Below, in pieces: positions 1 to 16,125 of a stretch of 64,000 nt of DNA. Source of the DNA: Desmodesmus armatus. Taxonomy: Eukaryota > Chlorophyta > Chlorophyceae > Sphaeropleales > Scenedesmaceae. The first letter of the stretch is position 1. Every line of letters starts with the position of its first letter. The notes under the pieces were generated by a model. It was not told the origin of the DNA. It saw only the letters and a list, made by a program, of their open reading frames with translations, and searched no databases. The stretch spans positions 1 to 64,000 of the forward strand of contig VIIQ02000636.1 in the NCBI GenBank assembly GCA_007449985.2, in the 5' to 3' direction. The position numbers and the translations under genes were made by a program.

Positions 1-1180
1 CTGCCGAAGGTGCATAAATTGCCTGCCGTAACACCGCGAGCATCTGCACTTGCTGAAAGGCAGGCCCATTGCTGCCTGCCCAAGCTGGGTTACAATGGTG
101 CCTCTGTGTACTTGGCAGATGTGCTGAATGCCACTTGTCAACAGCTGTTCCCACAGGTCCTGCCTGACAGCAAGACCCTAGTCCGACTGCTAGAGAGCAG
201 CACAGTCGGCCGTGATGCTTTCCTTGTTACTTTTGACGTTGAAAGCATGTACCCCAGCATTGACAACGCGGGGGCTGGTCCCAGCTTGTGCACATGCAGC
301 AGCACAGTGTGGATATCACGGGGGTATGGTGCATGCTTTGCTAAGCTTTGTCATGGAGCATGGGTACTGCCAGTTTGATGGGCGGTATTACAAGCAGAAA
401 CAGGGTACCGTCATGGGCACTCCTGTTGCACCACCCTACAGCAACATATATGTTGCTTCCTGCCTTGAGGCTGTGGCCCAAGCGCAGTGTGAGCACTGGC
501 CAGCCATTTACAAGCGCTTCATTGATGATGGCTTCTTTGTGTGGGAGGGGACGAGGCCAGCTTGCTAGCGTTCTTGCAGGTGCTTAACAGCACCCTGCCC
601 AACATCAAAATCACTTGGCAGTACAGTCAGCATAGCATTGACTACATGGACATAACAGTCACCAAGTGTGAGAGTACTGGTGTATCTGTGGGCCTGAAGG
701 TTACAACCTATCAGAAGCCCCACAACCAGTACATGTATATCCCTTATTTCTCCTTCCACAGAGGGGTGTGTTCACAGGTTTCATCAAAGCCGAGCTACAG
801 CGTTATGCTGTCACCAACACCCTCCCAGCTGATTTTGATCGCATGAAAGCGCTGTTTATGCAGCGCCTTGTTGATCGGGGAAATCCTGTCAGCCAGCTGA
901 AAAAGTGGTTTGCAGCAGTGGATCATGCATGCCGTGTTCGCCTGTTGCACTCCACCACCGGCCCCAAGCCCAAGGCTGGGATGCCCCCTGTGCTGGTCCT
1001 GCCCAATGGGCAGTTTGAAATGACTGCACAAGTTGCAGCAGTGCTGAATCGTGTATATGCAGCTCACAAGCATGAGGCAGATGTTGCTTCCATCTTTGGT
1101 GGCACTGACGCCAAGCTGATTGTTGCATACACCAAGAATCGCTCCATTGGAGCACGCCTGATCAGGGCACGGCACTGAAA
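1..1180 (+). pseudogene. Penelope-like retroelement reverse transcriptase, decayed, left-truncated
   Basis: Conceptual translation jumps through three frames but reads as one reverse transcriptase. Frame 1 (about 1-270) ends in VTFDVESMYPSI, the first catalytic aspartate region. Frame 2 (about 280-560) has GTVMGTPVAPPYSNIYVA and FIDDGF, the position of the usual [YF]xDD. Frame 1 (about 541-770) has IDYMDITV and YQKPHNQYMYIPYFSFHRG, and frame 3 (768-1178) gives the C-terminal region up to a TGA at 1176. The K-P-x-x-x-x-x-Y-x-P-x-x-S-x-H block is typical of Penelope-like elements rather than LINEs or LTR elements. No GIY-YIG nuclease is visible before the stop. At least three frameshifts make it non-functional unless they are sequencing errors. 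The element continues left of the window. Confidence 0.75.
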
Positions 1181-1323
1181 CAGTGTGCTGACTGTCTGAA
1201 ACTGTGGTCTGCATGCTTTACAGCATATCAGCAGGTGTTGACACCACCACTCCCACACTGACAGTCAATGCACCTGTTATCTCTTGCATGCCAGTCCTAT
1301 ACTTGCATGCTGCGTGTGTTTTT

Positions 1324-1378
1324 CGAGCTTAGACCTGATGAGCCTTGAAGAAGGCGAAACTAGTCGTCTGTAAGTTCG
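1324..1378 (+). ncRNA. Type I hammerhead ribozyme of the Penelope-like element
   Basis: All invariant core nucleotides are present. CTGATGA is at 1335-1341. Stem II is 1342-1346 pairing with 1351-1355 (GCCTT/AAGGC, loop GAAG). GAAA is at 1356-1359. Stem III is minimal: A1359-U1364 and C1360-G1363. The cleavage triplet GTC is at 1363-1365. Stem I pairs 1324-1334 with 1366-1378 over 11 bp with a two-base bulge at 1370-1371. It lies about 145 bp after the reverse transcriptase stop on the same strand, where Penelope-like elements are known to carry hammerheads. Predicted cleavage is after C1365. The ACTAGT palindrome at 1359-1364 would let two copies pair, as described for hammerheads with tiny stem III. 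Confidence 0.85.
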
Positions 1379-1450
1379 TTCACTCCACACGCACAATACA
1401 ATCCGCCTGCTGCCTGGGTCGCTGGTACTTCCCACATTGTCTGTACAACC

Positions 1451-1534
1451 ACCATGGATTGGGTCCCGGGGCTTGCATCGGTTGGCTGGGTCCTTGAGGC
1501 CTCTTTGTAACGAACACTGACTGACTGACTGACC
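1451..1534 (+). repeat. Dispersed repeat with (CTGA)n tail, copy 1 (short)
   Basis: Contains the block around ATGGATTGGGTCCCGGGGCT, then CCTTGAGGCCTCTTTGTAAC and a short CTGA tandem ending in ACCGCG. The same block recurs at 2.8, 3.0, 3.5 and (partly) 3.8 kb. The simple-repeat tail suggests a short retroposed element such as a SINE or a 5'-truncated LINE, but no coding capacity is seen. Confidence 0.7.
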
Positions 1535-2434
1535 GCGAAATTGCAAGTTTCGTGGCTTTTCGCACTCACGTAGGCTGGTGCACCGCATGCTTGTTGTTTG
1601 GGGCGCATTGCGTCGCTGCTGGCACGGTGTCTGGGTTTGTTGGGTCACATTTCGTTTGGATGAAGGCTCCTGTGACATGTTCGTGCTTCCCTTTCCATGT
1701 TGAAATATCATTCTGCATGTTAAAGTGCGCAGGTTCATTGCCTGGCGGTGCCTGCTGCTGTGTCGTGCTGTGACTCGTCCTAAGCTAGCCTCTGCTTCAA
1801 GGCACAATGCTCATCTGCTGCCAGTGGATATATGGTTTGAATTCAGCCTCCCTTGTACTGCGGTGGCGTCTTGATGGTTCCTGCTGCAACTGAGCCAACC
1901 ACGCTGTAGAATTGTTGCCCAGGCCTGGGCTACACCCCCATCACCCTAGGGTGCTGGGGGTGCGCTAACACATGCCCTGCGTGTGTGGATCTGTGGTGTG
2001 TGTTCGGTGTGGTTATGGCAGATGCCTCAGCCCCCTCGGCGTCCTTACTGACAGGGCCTGGTGTTGCCGCGAAGTTTCTGAATCATTACCAATGCGATGT
2101 CTTTTGCACCTTCGCAAACGGCTGATTGACTCGAGCCTCTCCAGCCTCTCAATGGAAGCTATCTGTCTGTGCAACACTCACACCTGGGCAGTGCAGACAA
2201 GTGGTGTGCACACAATCAGGGGGCCATGTGCTTACAGGAGAGATGTGCAGAATTGTGCAAATTGCCTTTCAAGGGGTACAAAATGGCTATGCGTGGCCCC
2301 CAGGGGGGCGGGACAAAACCCTGTGCTAACACTTTCCGCTTGCGCTGTAAACACAGCATGCAACACTGATGATCACAGGTGCAGTCTGCAGAATGCAGGT
2401 GGGTTGCTTCAGTACTAGACATGATTCAGTATCA
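1535..2434. other. Non-coding stretch
   Basis: No convincing exon is seen here. There are scattered short open frames without recognisable motifs or consistent splice borders. It separates the first (CTGA)n repeat from the tRNA gene. Confidence 0.5.
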
Positions 2435-2524
2435 AGCCACCGAGCGGATTTGAACCGCTGTTACTGGATGTCTCTTCCTTGGCAGAGTCAGAGTCCAGGG
2501 TGATGACCACTACACTACGGCGGC
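2435..2524 (-). tRNA. tRNA-Gln(CTG) with an 18-nt intron
   Basis: Reading the minus strand, the acceptor stem GCCGCCG (2518-2524) pairs fully with CGGTGGC (2436-2442), followed by discriminator U. The D arm contains an A-box-like GTGTAGTGG. The anticodon stem CTGGA/TCCAG encloses loop CTCTGA plus A, giving anticodon CUG, interrupted by 18 nt after position 37, the canonical tRNA intron site. The T arm AGCGG-TTCAAAT-CCGCT pairs perfectly and holds a B box. Everything fits a functional nuclear tRNA-Gln. Confidence 0.88.
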
Positions 2525-2730
2525 AACGACTGACGATGCAGGGTCTGGCTTCCTGGAACATCTTGGGGTGATGTTGGATGGGAAAACCCTCTACCCGCGT
2601 GTTTTGTACTTTTCTGTTCCCCCAGCAGCAGCACCGGGAGCAGGTGCCTTGCTTGCCATGGTTGTATGCTTGTTGGGACAGCGTGTCACTGCATGCTTGG
2701 TTGCTCAGCAGGCCCATGTGCTTCAATGGC

Positions 2731-2936
2731 CGCGCATTCAGACGCTTTATGCCTTGTACATGTTTGCATGTTGCCTAACCTTGTGTGTTGCAGGTGGTTC
2801 GCTGCTCTTGAGAAGGAGGTGGCGCCTTAAGTTGCATTGGAGGGACATGGTTTGGGTCCCTGAGCTTGCATGGTGTGGGCTGGGTCTTTCGGGGATCTCA
2901 ATGTAACGAACAATGAGTGAGTGAGTGCGTGCGTAA
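2731..2936 (+). repeat. Dispersed repeat with tandem tail, copy 2 (diverged)
   Basis: Aligns with copies 3 and 4: a GCGCATTC..GCTTTATGCCTTGT block, a GTTGCAGGTGGTT block, a GGTGGCGCCTTAAGTT block and a GTAACGAACA junction followed by a GAGT tandem. It is the most diverged of the copies. Confidence 0.6.
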
Positions 2937-3130
2937 CGAACAATGAGTGAGTGCGTGTTGCATGCTAACACAGCTTGTGTGCCACAGGTGGTTGGGCTGT
3001 TTTGAGTAGAATTGGTGGCGCCTTGAGTTACAAGGGCGGGACATGGATTGGGTTCCGGGGCTTGCATCGGGTTGGCTGGGTCCTTGAGGCCTCTTTGTAA
3101 CAAACACTGACTGACTGACTGACTGACCGC
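2937..3130 (+). repeat. Dispersed repeat with (CTGA)n tail, copy 3
   Basis: Begins directly after the tail of copy 2 and repeats the CATGCTAACACAGCTTGTGT and GGTGGCGCCTTGAGTTACAA blocks, ending with CTGACTGACTGACTGACCGCG. It is nearly identical to copy 4, so these two are recent relative to copy 2. Confidence 0.7.
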
Positions 3131-3404
3131 GTCTTGGTTCCCCCAGCTGGCCCCTGACCACCCTTTTTTGCGGGTGAACAGTGATCTGTTGGGAGTTCAC
3201 TGTGCTTCTCCAGCCTTGCCTGATGGTTGACTGCCTTGCATGTCTCCTGTTGTGCTTGGTGTTTTCTGGTTGCTTTGCCCTGTTAGCCGACAGGGCGGGG
3301 GCAGTGATGCATGTGCCAGCTAAGGTTGGGTCAGCTAGTCATGCTTGCATTGCCATGTCGGCTCTTTCACTGCGTGCTTGTCTGCGTCAGCATGTGCATG
3401 TGCG

Positions 3405-3614
3405 TTCTTGGCCGCGCATCCGTTCGCTTTATGCCTTGTGCGTGTTGCATGCTAACATAGCTTGTGTGCCACAGGTGGTTGGGCTGTCTTGAGTAGAATT
3501 GGTGGCGCCTTGAGTTACAAGGGCGGGGCATGGATTGGGTCCCGGGGCTTGCATCGGGTTGGCTGGGTCCTTGAGGCCTCTTTGTAACAAACACTGACTG
3601 ACTGACTGACCGCG
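3405..3614 (+). repeat. Dispersed repeat with (CTGA)n tail, copy 4
   Basis: Best-preserved copy. It shares with copy 3 every block from the GCTAACATAGCTTGTGTGCC region to the GACTGACCGCG end, and shares with copy 2 the upstream GCGCATCCG..TTTATGCCTTGTG block, which sets the left limit of the unit. Confidence 0.7.
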
Positions 3615-3794
3615 CGTCATGTGCATGCATGTCCCTTGCTAAACCCTTGTTGTGCCCATAGCTGTCCACTGTCCTGTCACTGAACCTGACTCAAGTTTAT
3701 GTTATGTCTATGTTACCTTGAGGGGCATTGCACATTGGTGTGCCCGGTTGCCAATGGTCGGCAGCTTTTTCCCCGAATTGACTGGGCCTCTTGT

Positions 3795-3935
3795 AACTTC
3801 TTTCAAACACACACACCCGAGCGGCCGGTTTGGCCTCTCAGGGCCTCTTCGTAACGAAGACTGACTGACTGACTGACCGGATTGTTATGATATCTTTCCT
3901 GACTGACTGACTGACTGACTGCGCACCTTATGTGC
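3795..3935 (+). repeat. Two partial (CTGA)n repeat tails
   Basis: GGGCCTCTTCGTAACGAAGA is followed by a CTGA run, then after about 30 bp by a second CTGA run at 3898-3921. Only the 3' ends of the unit are present, followed by a TGCTGCAGGTGGTTGGACTA block that also occurs inside the unit. Confidence 0.5.
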
Positions 3936-4038
3936 TGCAGGTGGTTGGACTAACCTTGTCGACTGAGGGTGTACCCTGCCCATTTGCCTATTTGTTTGTC
4001 TGTCTGCCTGTTTGTGCCCCCCCCCCCCCCGCCCCCAG

Positions 4039-4704
4039 ACTCGCCTGCGCTTCATGACCATGCTTGATGTGTCCATGACTGTGTGGGCGCTGCCGCGGCT
4101 GGAGTGGAGCCAAGGCCGGCTTGGAGGGACAGGTGGGCCAGGACAGGGGGGTTGGGTGGGGGAGGGCGTCACCCTTGTCATGGCGTGCCCCCGGGGGGGG
4201 GGGGGGGGGGGGGGGGTGGGATGGGACGGGAGCGGGGGGGGGGGGGGTCAGTCATACATGGTGCGCGGGGCGCAGTGGGGGGGGGGGGGGGGGGCAGGGG
4301 GGTCACGACTGAGGGATTGCTGATACCCACTCACTGCATACGTGGTTCAGCAACGCACAATTTGCACTGCGCAGTTGCATGCAGCCTTGTGTATCCCTTT
4401 TGCCACCCCTTCATGCCTTCTTCCACAAGCCCTCAACCCCCGGAGGGGAGGTGGTTTGGTTGAACCACACCTACAGTGTCTTTTCAACGCCCCTGCAGGT
4501 TGTTCAGTGAGTCGTACTGCAGCTGTTCTGCCTTACTCCCTCCACCACCTGCAGCTAGGTGTCTCTGCTCCACCAAGCCCTTCATCCCCCCCTCCTCCAC
4601 CCCCACCCACCCACTACCAGCTACCCCCCGCCCCTTACTCTTGCACTCCTTCGATCTCCCGCCCCTGCCCTTGATGCCCCCCTGCCACAACCCCCCTGCC
4701 GCCT

Positions 4705-4754
<50 letters not shown>

Positions 4755-7364
4755 CCCCCGTCCCGCCCCCCTGCAGGTTGTTCAGTGAGTCGTACTGCCA
4801 GCTGTTCTGGCTGGACCCCTCCACCACCTGCAGCCTGGTGTCTCGGCTCCACCAAGCCCTTCATCCACCCCCCCTCCTCCACCCCCACCCACCCACTACC
4901 AGCTACCCCCCACCCCTCACTCTTGCCCTCTGTGTGCAGCAGCTGCTGCCAACATGTCTCCCAGGCCTACTTTTGTTGCCGCGTTCCACAGCCCCCCCCC
5001 CCCCCCCCTGCCCTCACCTTTCCTCCCTTCCACCCCACCTCTTGTCCTGCCTGCAGGTTGTTCAGTGAGTCTTACTGCCAGCTGTTCTGGCTGGACCCCT
5101 CCACCACCTGCAGCCTGGTGTCTCTGCTCCACCAAGCCCTTCATCCCCCCCTCCTCCACCCCCACCCACCCACTACCAGCTACCCCCCACCCCTCACTCT
5201 TGCCTTCTGTGTGCAGCAGCTGCTGCCAACATGTCTCCCAGGCCTCCTGCCTGCAAATTGTTCAGTGAGTCGTACTGCCAGCTGTTCTGGATGACCCCCC
5301 GCCACCACCTGCAGCCTGGTGCCCCTCCTTTGCCAAGCCCTTCATGCCCCCCCCCCACACACACAACCTGCTACCCCCCGCCCCACAGTCTAAAGATCTT
5401 GCACTCGTTCTGTCTCCCGCCCCTGCATTTGATGCCCCCCTGCTCTCACCCCTTCTCCTCTCCCCTCCCCCCCCCCCCCCCGTCGCCCGTCCCCCGTCGC
5501 TCCCCGCTGTAGGTTGTTCAGTGAGTCGTACTGCCAGCTGTTCTGGCTGACCCCCTCCACCCCCCCACCACACACCCTGTGTCTACACACACACCTTGGT
5601 GTCTTACACACTACCCGCTCACCCCCCCCCCACACACACACACACTCTGCACGCCTTCTGTCTCCCGCCCGTGCAGGTTGTTCAGTGAGTCGTACTGCCA
5701 GCTGTTCTGGCTGACCCCCTCCACCACCTGCAGCCTGGTGTCAGGATTGGGCCGGCTGGGCTGGTCGCCTCCCCTGGAGTGGGTGGACAGGCTGTTCCTG
5801 GAGACATATGGGCAGCTGGGGGACTTCAAACCCGCTGAAATTGCAGGTGTGTGTGATGCGTGTGAGTGTGTGTCGACAGATGGAGTACTTGGTTACATGC
5901 AAGCTCACTAAGACTGTGTGTCGACAGAGGGAGTACATGGATACATGCAAGCTCACTAAGGCTGTCCTACTAGACAGGCAAGCAACAGTGACGTAATCCC
6001 TCCGTATGTGTGGGGGGGGGGGGAGGGAAGGAAGAGTGTGTATGGGTTGACAGGCTGTTCCTCAAGACATACGGACAGCTGGGGAACTTCAAGCTCGCTG
6101 ACCTGGCAGGTGAGGGGGGGGGGCTCTCTTGGTGTATGGTTGTGTTGAGTTTGGGGTGCCCAGGGGGCCCGGGGGGGGGGGGGGGGCTTGAAGTCAAGAG
6201 GAAGCTTGTCGAAGTGGTGGAGTCATTCCAGGCTGCACAGCAACACGCATCAACTGGCAGGCAGGAGTCAACCACACCGACTCAACAACATACTTGCGGC
6301 TCACCCTCCCACTCCCCATCCCATCAATCCTCATCCCCCCCCCCCGTCCCCCCACTCCCTTTACTCCCCTCTCGATTCTTTCAGGTGTCCTTCACGGCCT
6401 GGCCTCCCTAGGTGTCCAGCCCCCCCTGCAGTGGATGGCCGCAGCCTCCTCCCTCCTCGCCTCCCTGGCCCCCACCCTAGGTGTACAGGAGCTGACCACA
6501 GCCCTATGGGCCCTGGCACATCACATCAGGCTACCCCTGGCCCTCTGCACCCCTCTAATCCCCCAACCTGTGTACCCCCAAACCCCCCACTCCCACACCC
6601 ACCGTTATCAGGTGTCCTTCACGGCTTGGCCTCCCTAGGTGTGCAGCCCCCCCTGCAGTGGATGGCCGCAGCCTCCTCCCTCCTCGCCTCCCAGGCCCCC
6701 ACCCTAGGTGTACAGGAGCTGACCACAGCCCTATGGGCCCTAGCAGCACTGAGGTACAGACCCCCTGCTGCCTGGCTAGCAGCACTTGCAGACCGGGGGG
6801 TTGTACTGCTGCCAGAGGCCTGGAAGTACCGCATGCAGCGGTACAAGCGGCAGCAGCAGCAGTTGGCAGTACACCGCCACCACCAGCAGCAGCAGCAGCA
6901 GCAGCAGGAAGGGTCTCAGCAGCAGCAGCAGCAGGAGGAGGAGGAGAGTCGAGAAGCAGTAAGAGGTGACATGTCGTACGGCATGGCACTGCAGCTGCTG
7001 CAGCAGCAGAAGGCTGCGCAGCAGCAGGCAGCAGCAGTGCGACGCCGCCGACAGTGGCTGGCACGGGAGTTGGTGCGGATGCAGCAGCAGCACCAGCAGC
7101 ACATGCAAGCCGGGTGGCAGCTGCAGCAGCAGCAGGGGGTAGGAGGTGCAGGGGCGTCTGTCAGGGCGTCCCAGCAGCAGCGGGTGCGGTTTCAGCAGCG
7201 ACAGCAGCAGCTGCTGCGGCAGCACTGGTTGTCACGGCGGCAGCAGCAGCGGCGGCAGCGGCGGGTGCTGCAGCTGCGGGGTGACCTTGGACTGATGCAG
7301 CAAGGAGCAGGGCCTCTTCGTACAGGCACATTGTGGCAGCAGCAGCAGCACGGGGACCAATCCA

Positions 7365-7396
<32 letters not shown>

Positions 7397-8267
7397 CGTC
7401 TAGCTGGCAGTGGAGCTGTCCGGCAGCCTCGGCTGTCGTGCATGACGGCTTCAGACCTTGCTGCGGTGCTGTTGGCGCTGGGGCGGCTGCAGTGTAACCT
7501 GCCAAGGTAAGCTTACAGCCTCATTTAGCTACTAGTAGTACTAGGGAAGCTCCAGCTAGGTAGTACCAGGGAAGGGGTAGTACTAGGGAATTTCCAGCCA
7601 GCTGGTACTAGCGAACCTCTTGCTAGCTAGTAGTAGGGGATCTCCAGCTAGCTAGCACTAGGGAAGGGGTCGCCTCTGCTGGCTGCTCTGCTCTGCTAAC
7701 CTCAACTCTGCAGCTGCCAGAACGCTGTGGTCACACTGTAGTCACCTGTACTGTGCGGCACTGTGCTGTATTCTGTTTGTGATCTGTGCGGTAATGACAC
7801 TGTCATGATACTGTACGGTGTTGTTATGTTCTCATGAGCACTTGGCTCGCTGGCTAGTGGTTGAAGGTTCAAATCCCCTCCCACAATTACTGCACTGTAC
7901 TGTGTTGTACTGCAGGGACCACCCCCTGATGCTGGCTGCCAGGCTGTTCCTCGCAGAAGGGCAGCACAGGAGGCGCTACAGCAGGCTCTTATGCAGGATG
8001 ACACACCAGGCTGCATCAGCACAGCGGCAGCAGCAGCAGCAGTTGGGGCCAGGGAGGATTACAGAAGCTGGTTCAAGGGGGGATGTACAAGAGGAGAAGG
8101 AGAAGCAGCAGCAGCCGCAGCATGAGCAGCACTACTATTTGGACCGTGGGCTGGGTACCGCCACTGCTGCTGCTGTTGATGGTGGTGATGATGATGAGGA
8201 TGGAGACATCTTCTACCCTGGGCCTGATGCAGTTGCCGCTAGCCCATGGGAGGAGCAGCAGGAGTGA
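4039..8267 (+). CDS. FASTK/OPR-style helical-repeat protein with polyQ tail (5' end unresolved)
   Basis: Recognised exons: 4039-4132 (holds VSMTVWALPRL), 5677-5846 (LFSESYCQLFWL..EWVDRLFLETY), 6612-7507 and 7916-8267 (stop TGA 8265-8267). The 5846 to 6612 and 7507 to 7916 junctions keep phase; the link from 4132 to 5677 does not, so an exon is missing from this model or an echo is used. The repeated pattern ALWALA-x(3,4)-RPP..W and GVQPPLQWMAAASSLL is the alpha-helical repeat style of algal FASTK/octotricopeptide proteins, which bind organellar RNA; the product may act in chloroplast or mitochondrial RNA processing (inference). No RAP domain is seen. From about 6850 to 7400 the protein is dominated by CAG-encoded glutamine. 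The tail is acidic. Confidence 0.6.
4499..5676 (+). repeat. Five upstream partial copies (echoes) of the 5677 exon start
   Basis: The acceptor plus first 45-75 bases of the exon at 5677 recur at 4499, 4777, 5057, 5257 and 5513 (spacings 278, 280, 200, 256, then 164). Each is preceded by a C-rich tract and followed by a shared C-rich intron segment. The acceptor is intact in all but 5257, where CAGGTTG has become CAAATTG. Poly-C reaches more than 40 bases near 4710-4752. Confidence 0.85.
5868..5975 (+). repeat. Dispersed about 50-bp repeat, two tandem copies
   Basis: A TGTGTCGACAGA..GGAGTAC..TACATGCAAGCTCACTAAG unit occurs twice in tandem in an intron. One inverted copy is at 9919-9976. It has no coding potential. 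Confidence 0.8.
6032..6108 (+). repeat. Echo of the end of the 5677-5846 exon
   Basis: A diverged copy of the VDRLFLETYGQLGDFK-coding end, with its donor GTGAGG retained, inside the following intron. A further echo of the next exon lies at 6385-6515, 227 bp ahead of the intact 6612 exon. Confidence 0.75.
7527..7670 (+). repeat. Degenerate intronic tandem repeat
   Basis: About four to five degenerate units built on GTACTAGGGAA and TCCAGCTAG fill the first part of the last intron (7508-7915) of the helical-repeat gene. Confidence 0.6.
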
Positions 8268-8782
8268 CTTGTGGGTGGCTGCTTGGCTGCTTGCCAAGCC
8301 AAGTTGGCTGCTTGGCAGTGAACAGCAGTTGGGGTTTGAGTTGGCCTCATGCCACAGTTGCGACCAAAGTTTGGGTCCATACTGTTGAACCACATCTTCT
8401 GCTGCTTTCTTTGGATCCCAGTTGCGGAAAGTGGCGGACGCTCCATGGTCACCAGTCATGAACATGAACAATACTTGCTCCAGCGAGGTTGATGCCCTCG
8501 ATCGTTTTCACTGATCATTCTGCAAGATTCGCGTATGATCCCAGGTCTGCAGTCAAGCTCAGCGCAGTGACGTGCAAACGGCTTTGTGTCTGTGGTCACA
8601 CATCCGCACCGGCCAGAAAAATAAGTTCAATTGCTGTGCGATCTGCACAAAAGCTGTTTCAACCTATTCAAGATCATCATACACACTCCAGCTGGCCGTG
8701 CAGAGCAGCAGGGGTCTATCTGCAGTTGCTGTAGCTCCATCACCACAGGCAGCACAGCAGCAGATTAACCATAACAGCAGCC
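8268..8782. other. Intergenic region between helical-repeat gene and AsnRS
   Basis: Holds the 3' UTR of the upstream gene and the promoter and 5' UTR of the AsnRS gene. No TGTAA is obvious close to the stop at 8267, and I see no TATA box with confidence. Confidence 0.5.
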
Positions 8783-16018
<7,236 letters not shown>

Positions 16019-16120
16019 AGGGCATGTCACAATGGGGGGTCGGAGGTTCGGTTGGAGATGAAAATCCTGCAGGAGGGAGTGCTGACTGTGGTATGACGCT
16101 GCTGTGGTGTGTCGCTACTG

Positions 16121-16125
16121 TGTAA
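16121..16125 (+). terminator. TGTAA polyadenylation signal of AsnRS
   Basis: First TGTAA about 100 bases after the stop at 16018, the standard green-algal signal. Confidence 0.6.

Noticed and set aside
4012..4323. Gly-rich open frames over poly-G stretches at 4.1-4.3 kb
   Set aside because: They are homopolymer by-products beyond the donor of the 4039-4132 exon.
4476..5294. Pro-rich open frame resembling a hydroxyproline-rich wall protein
   Set aside because: The Pro codons come from intronic poly-C tracts between exon echoes; the frame includes broken exon copies.
7831..7880. Possible tRNA 3' half (GGTTCAAATCCCC)
   Set aside because: Only a B-box-like stretch; no acceptor or D arm pairs with it, and it lies in an intron.
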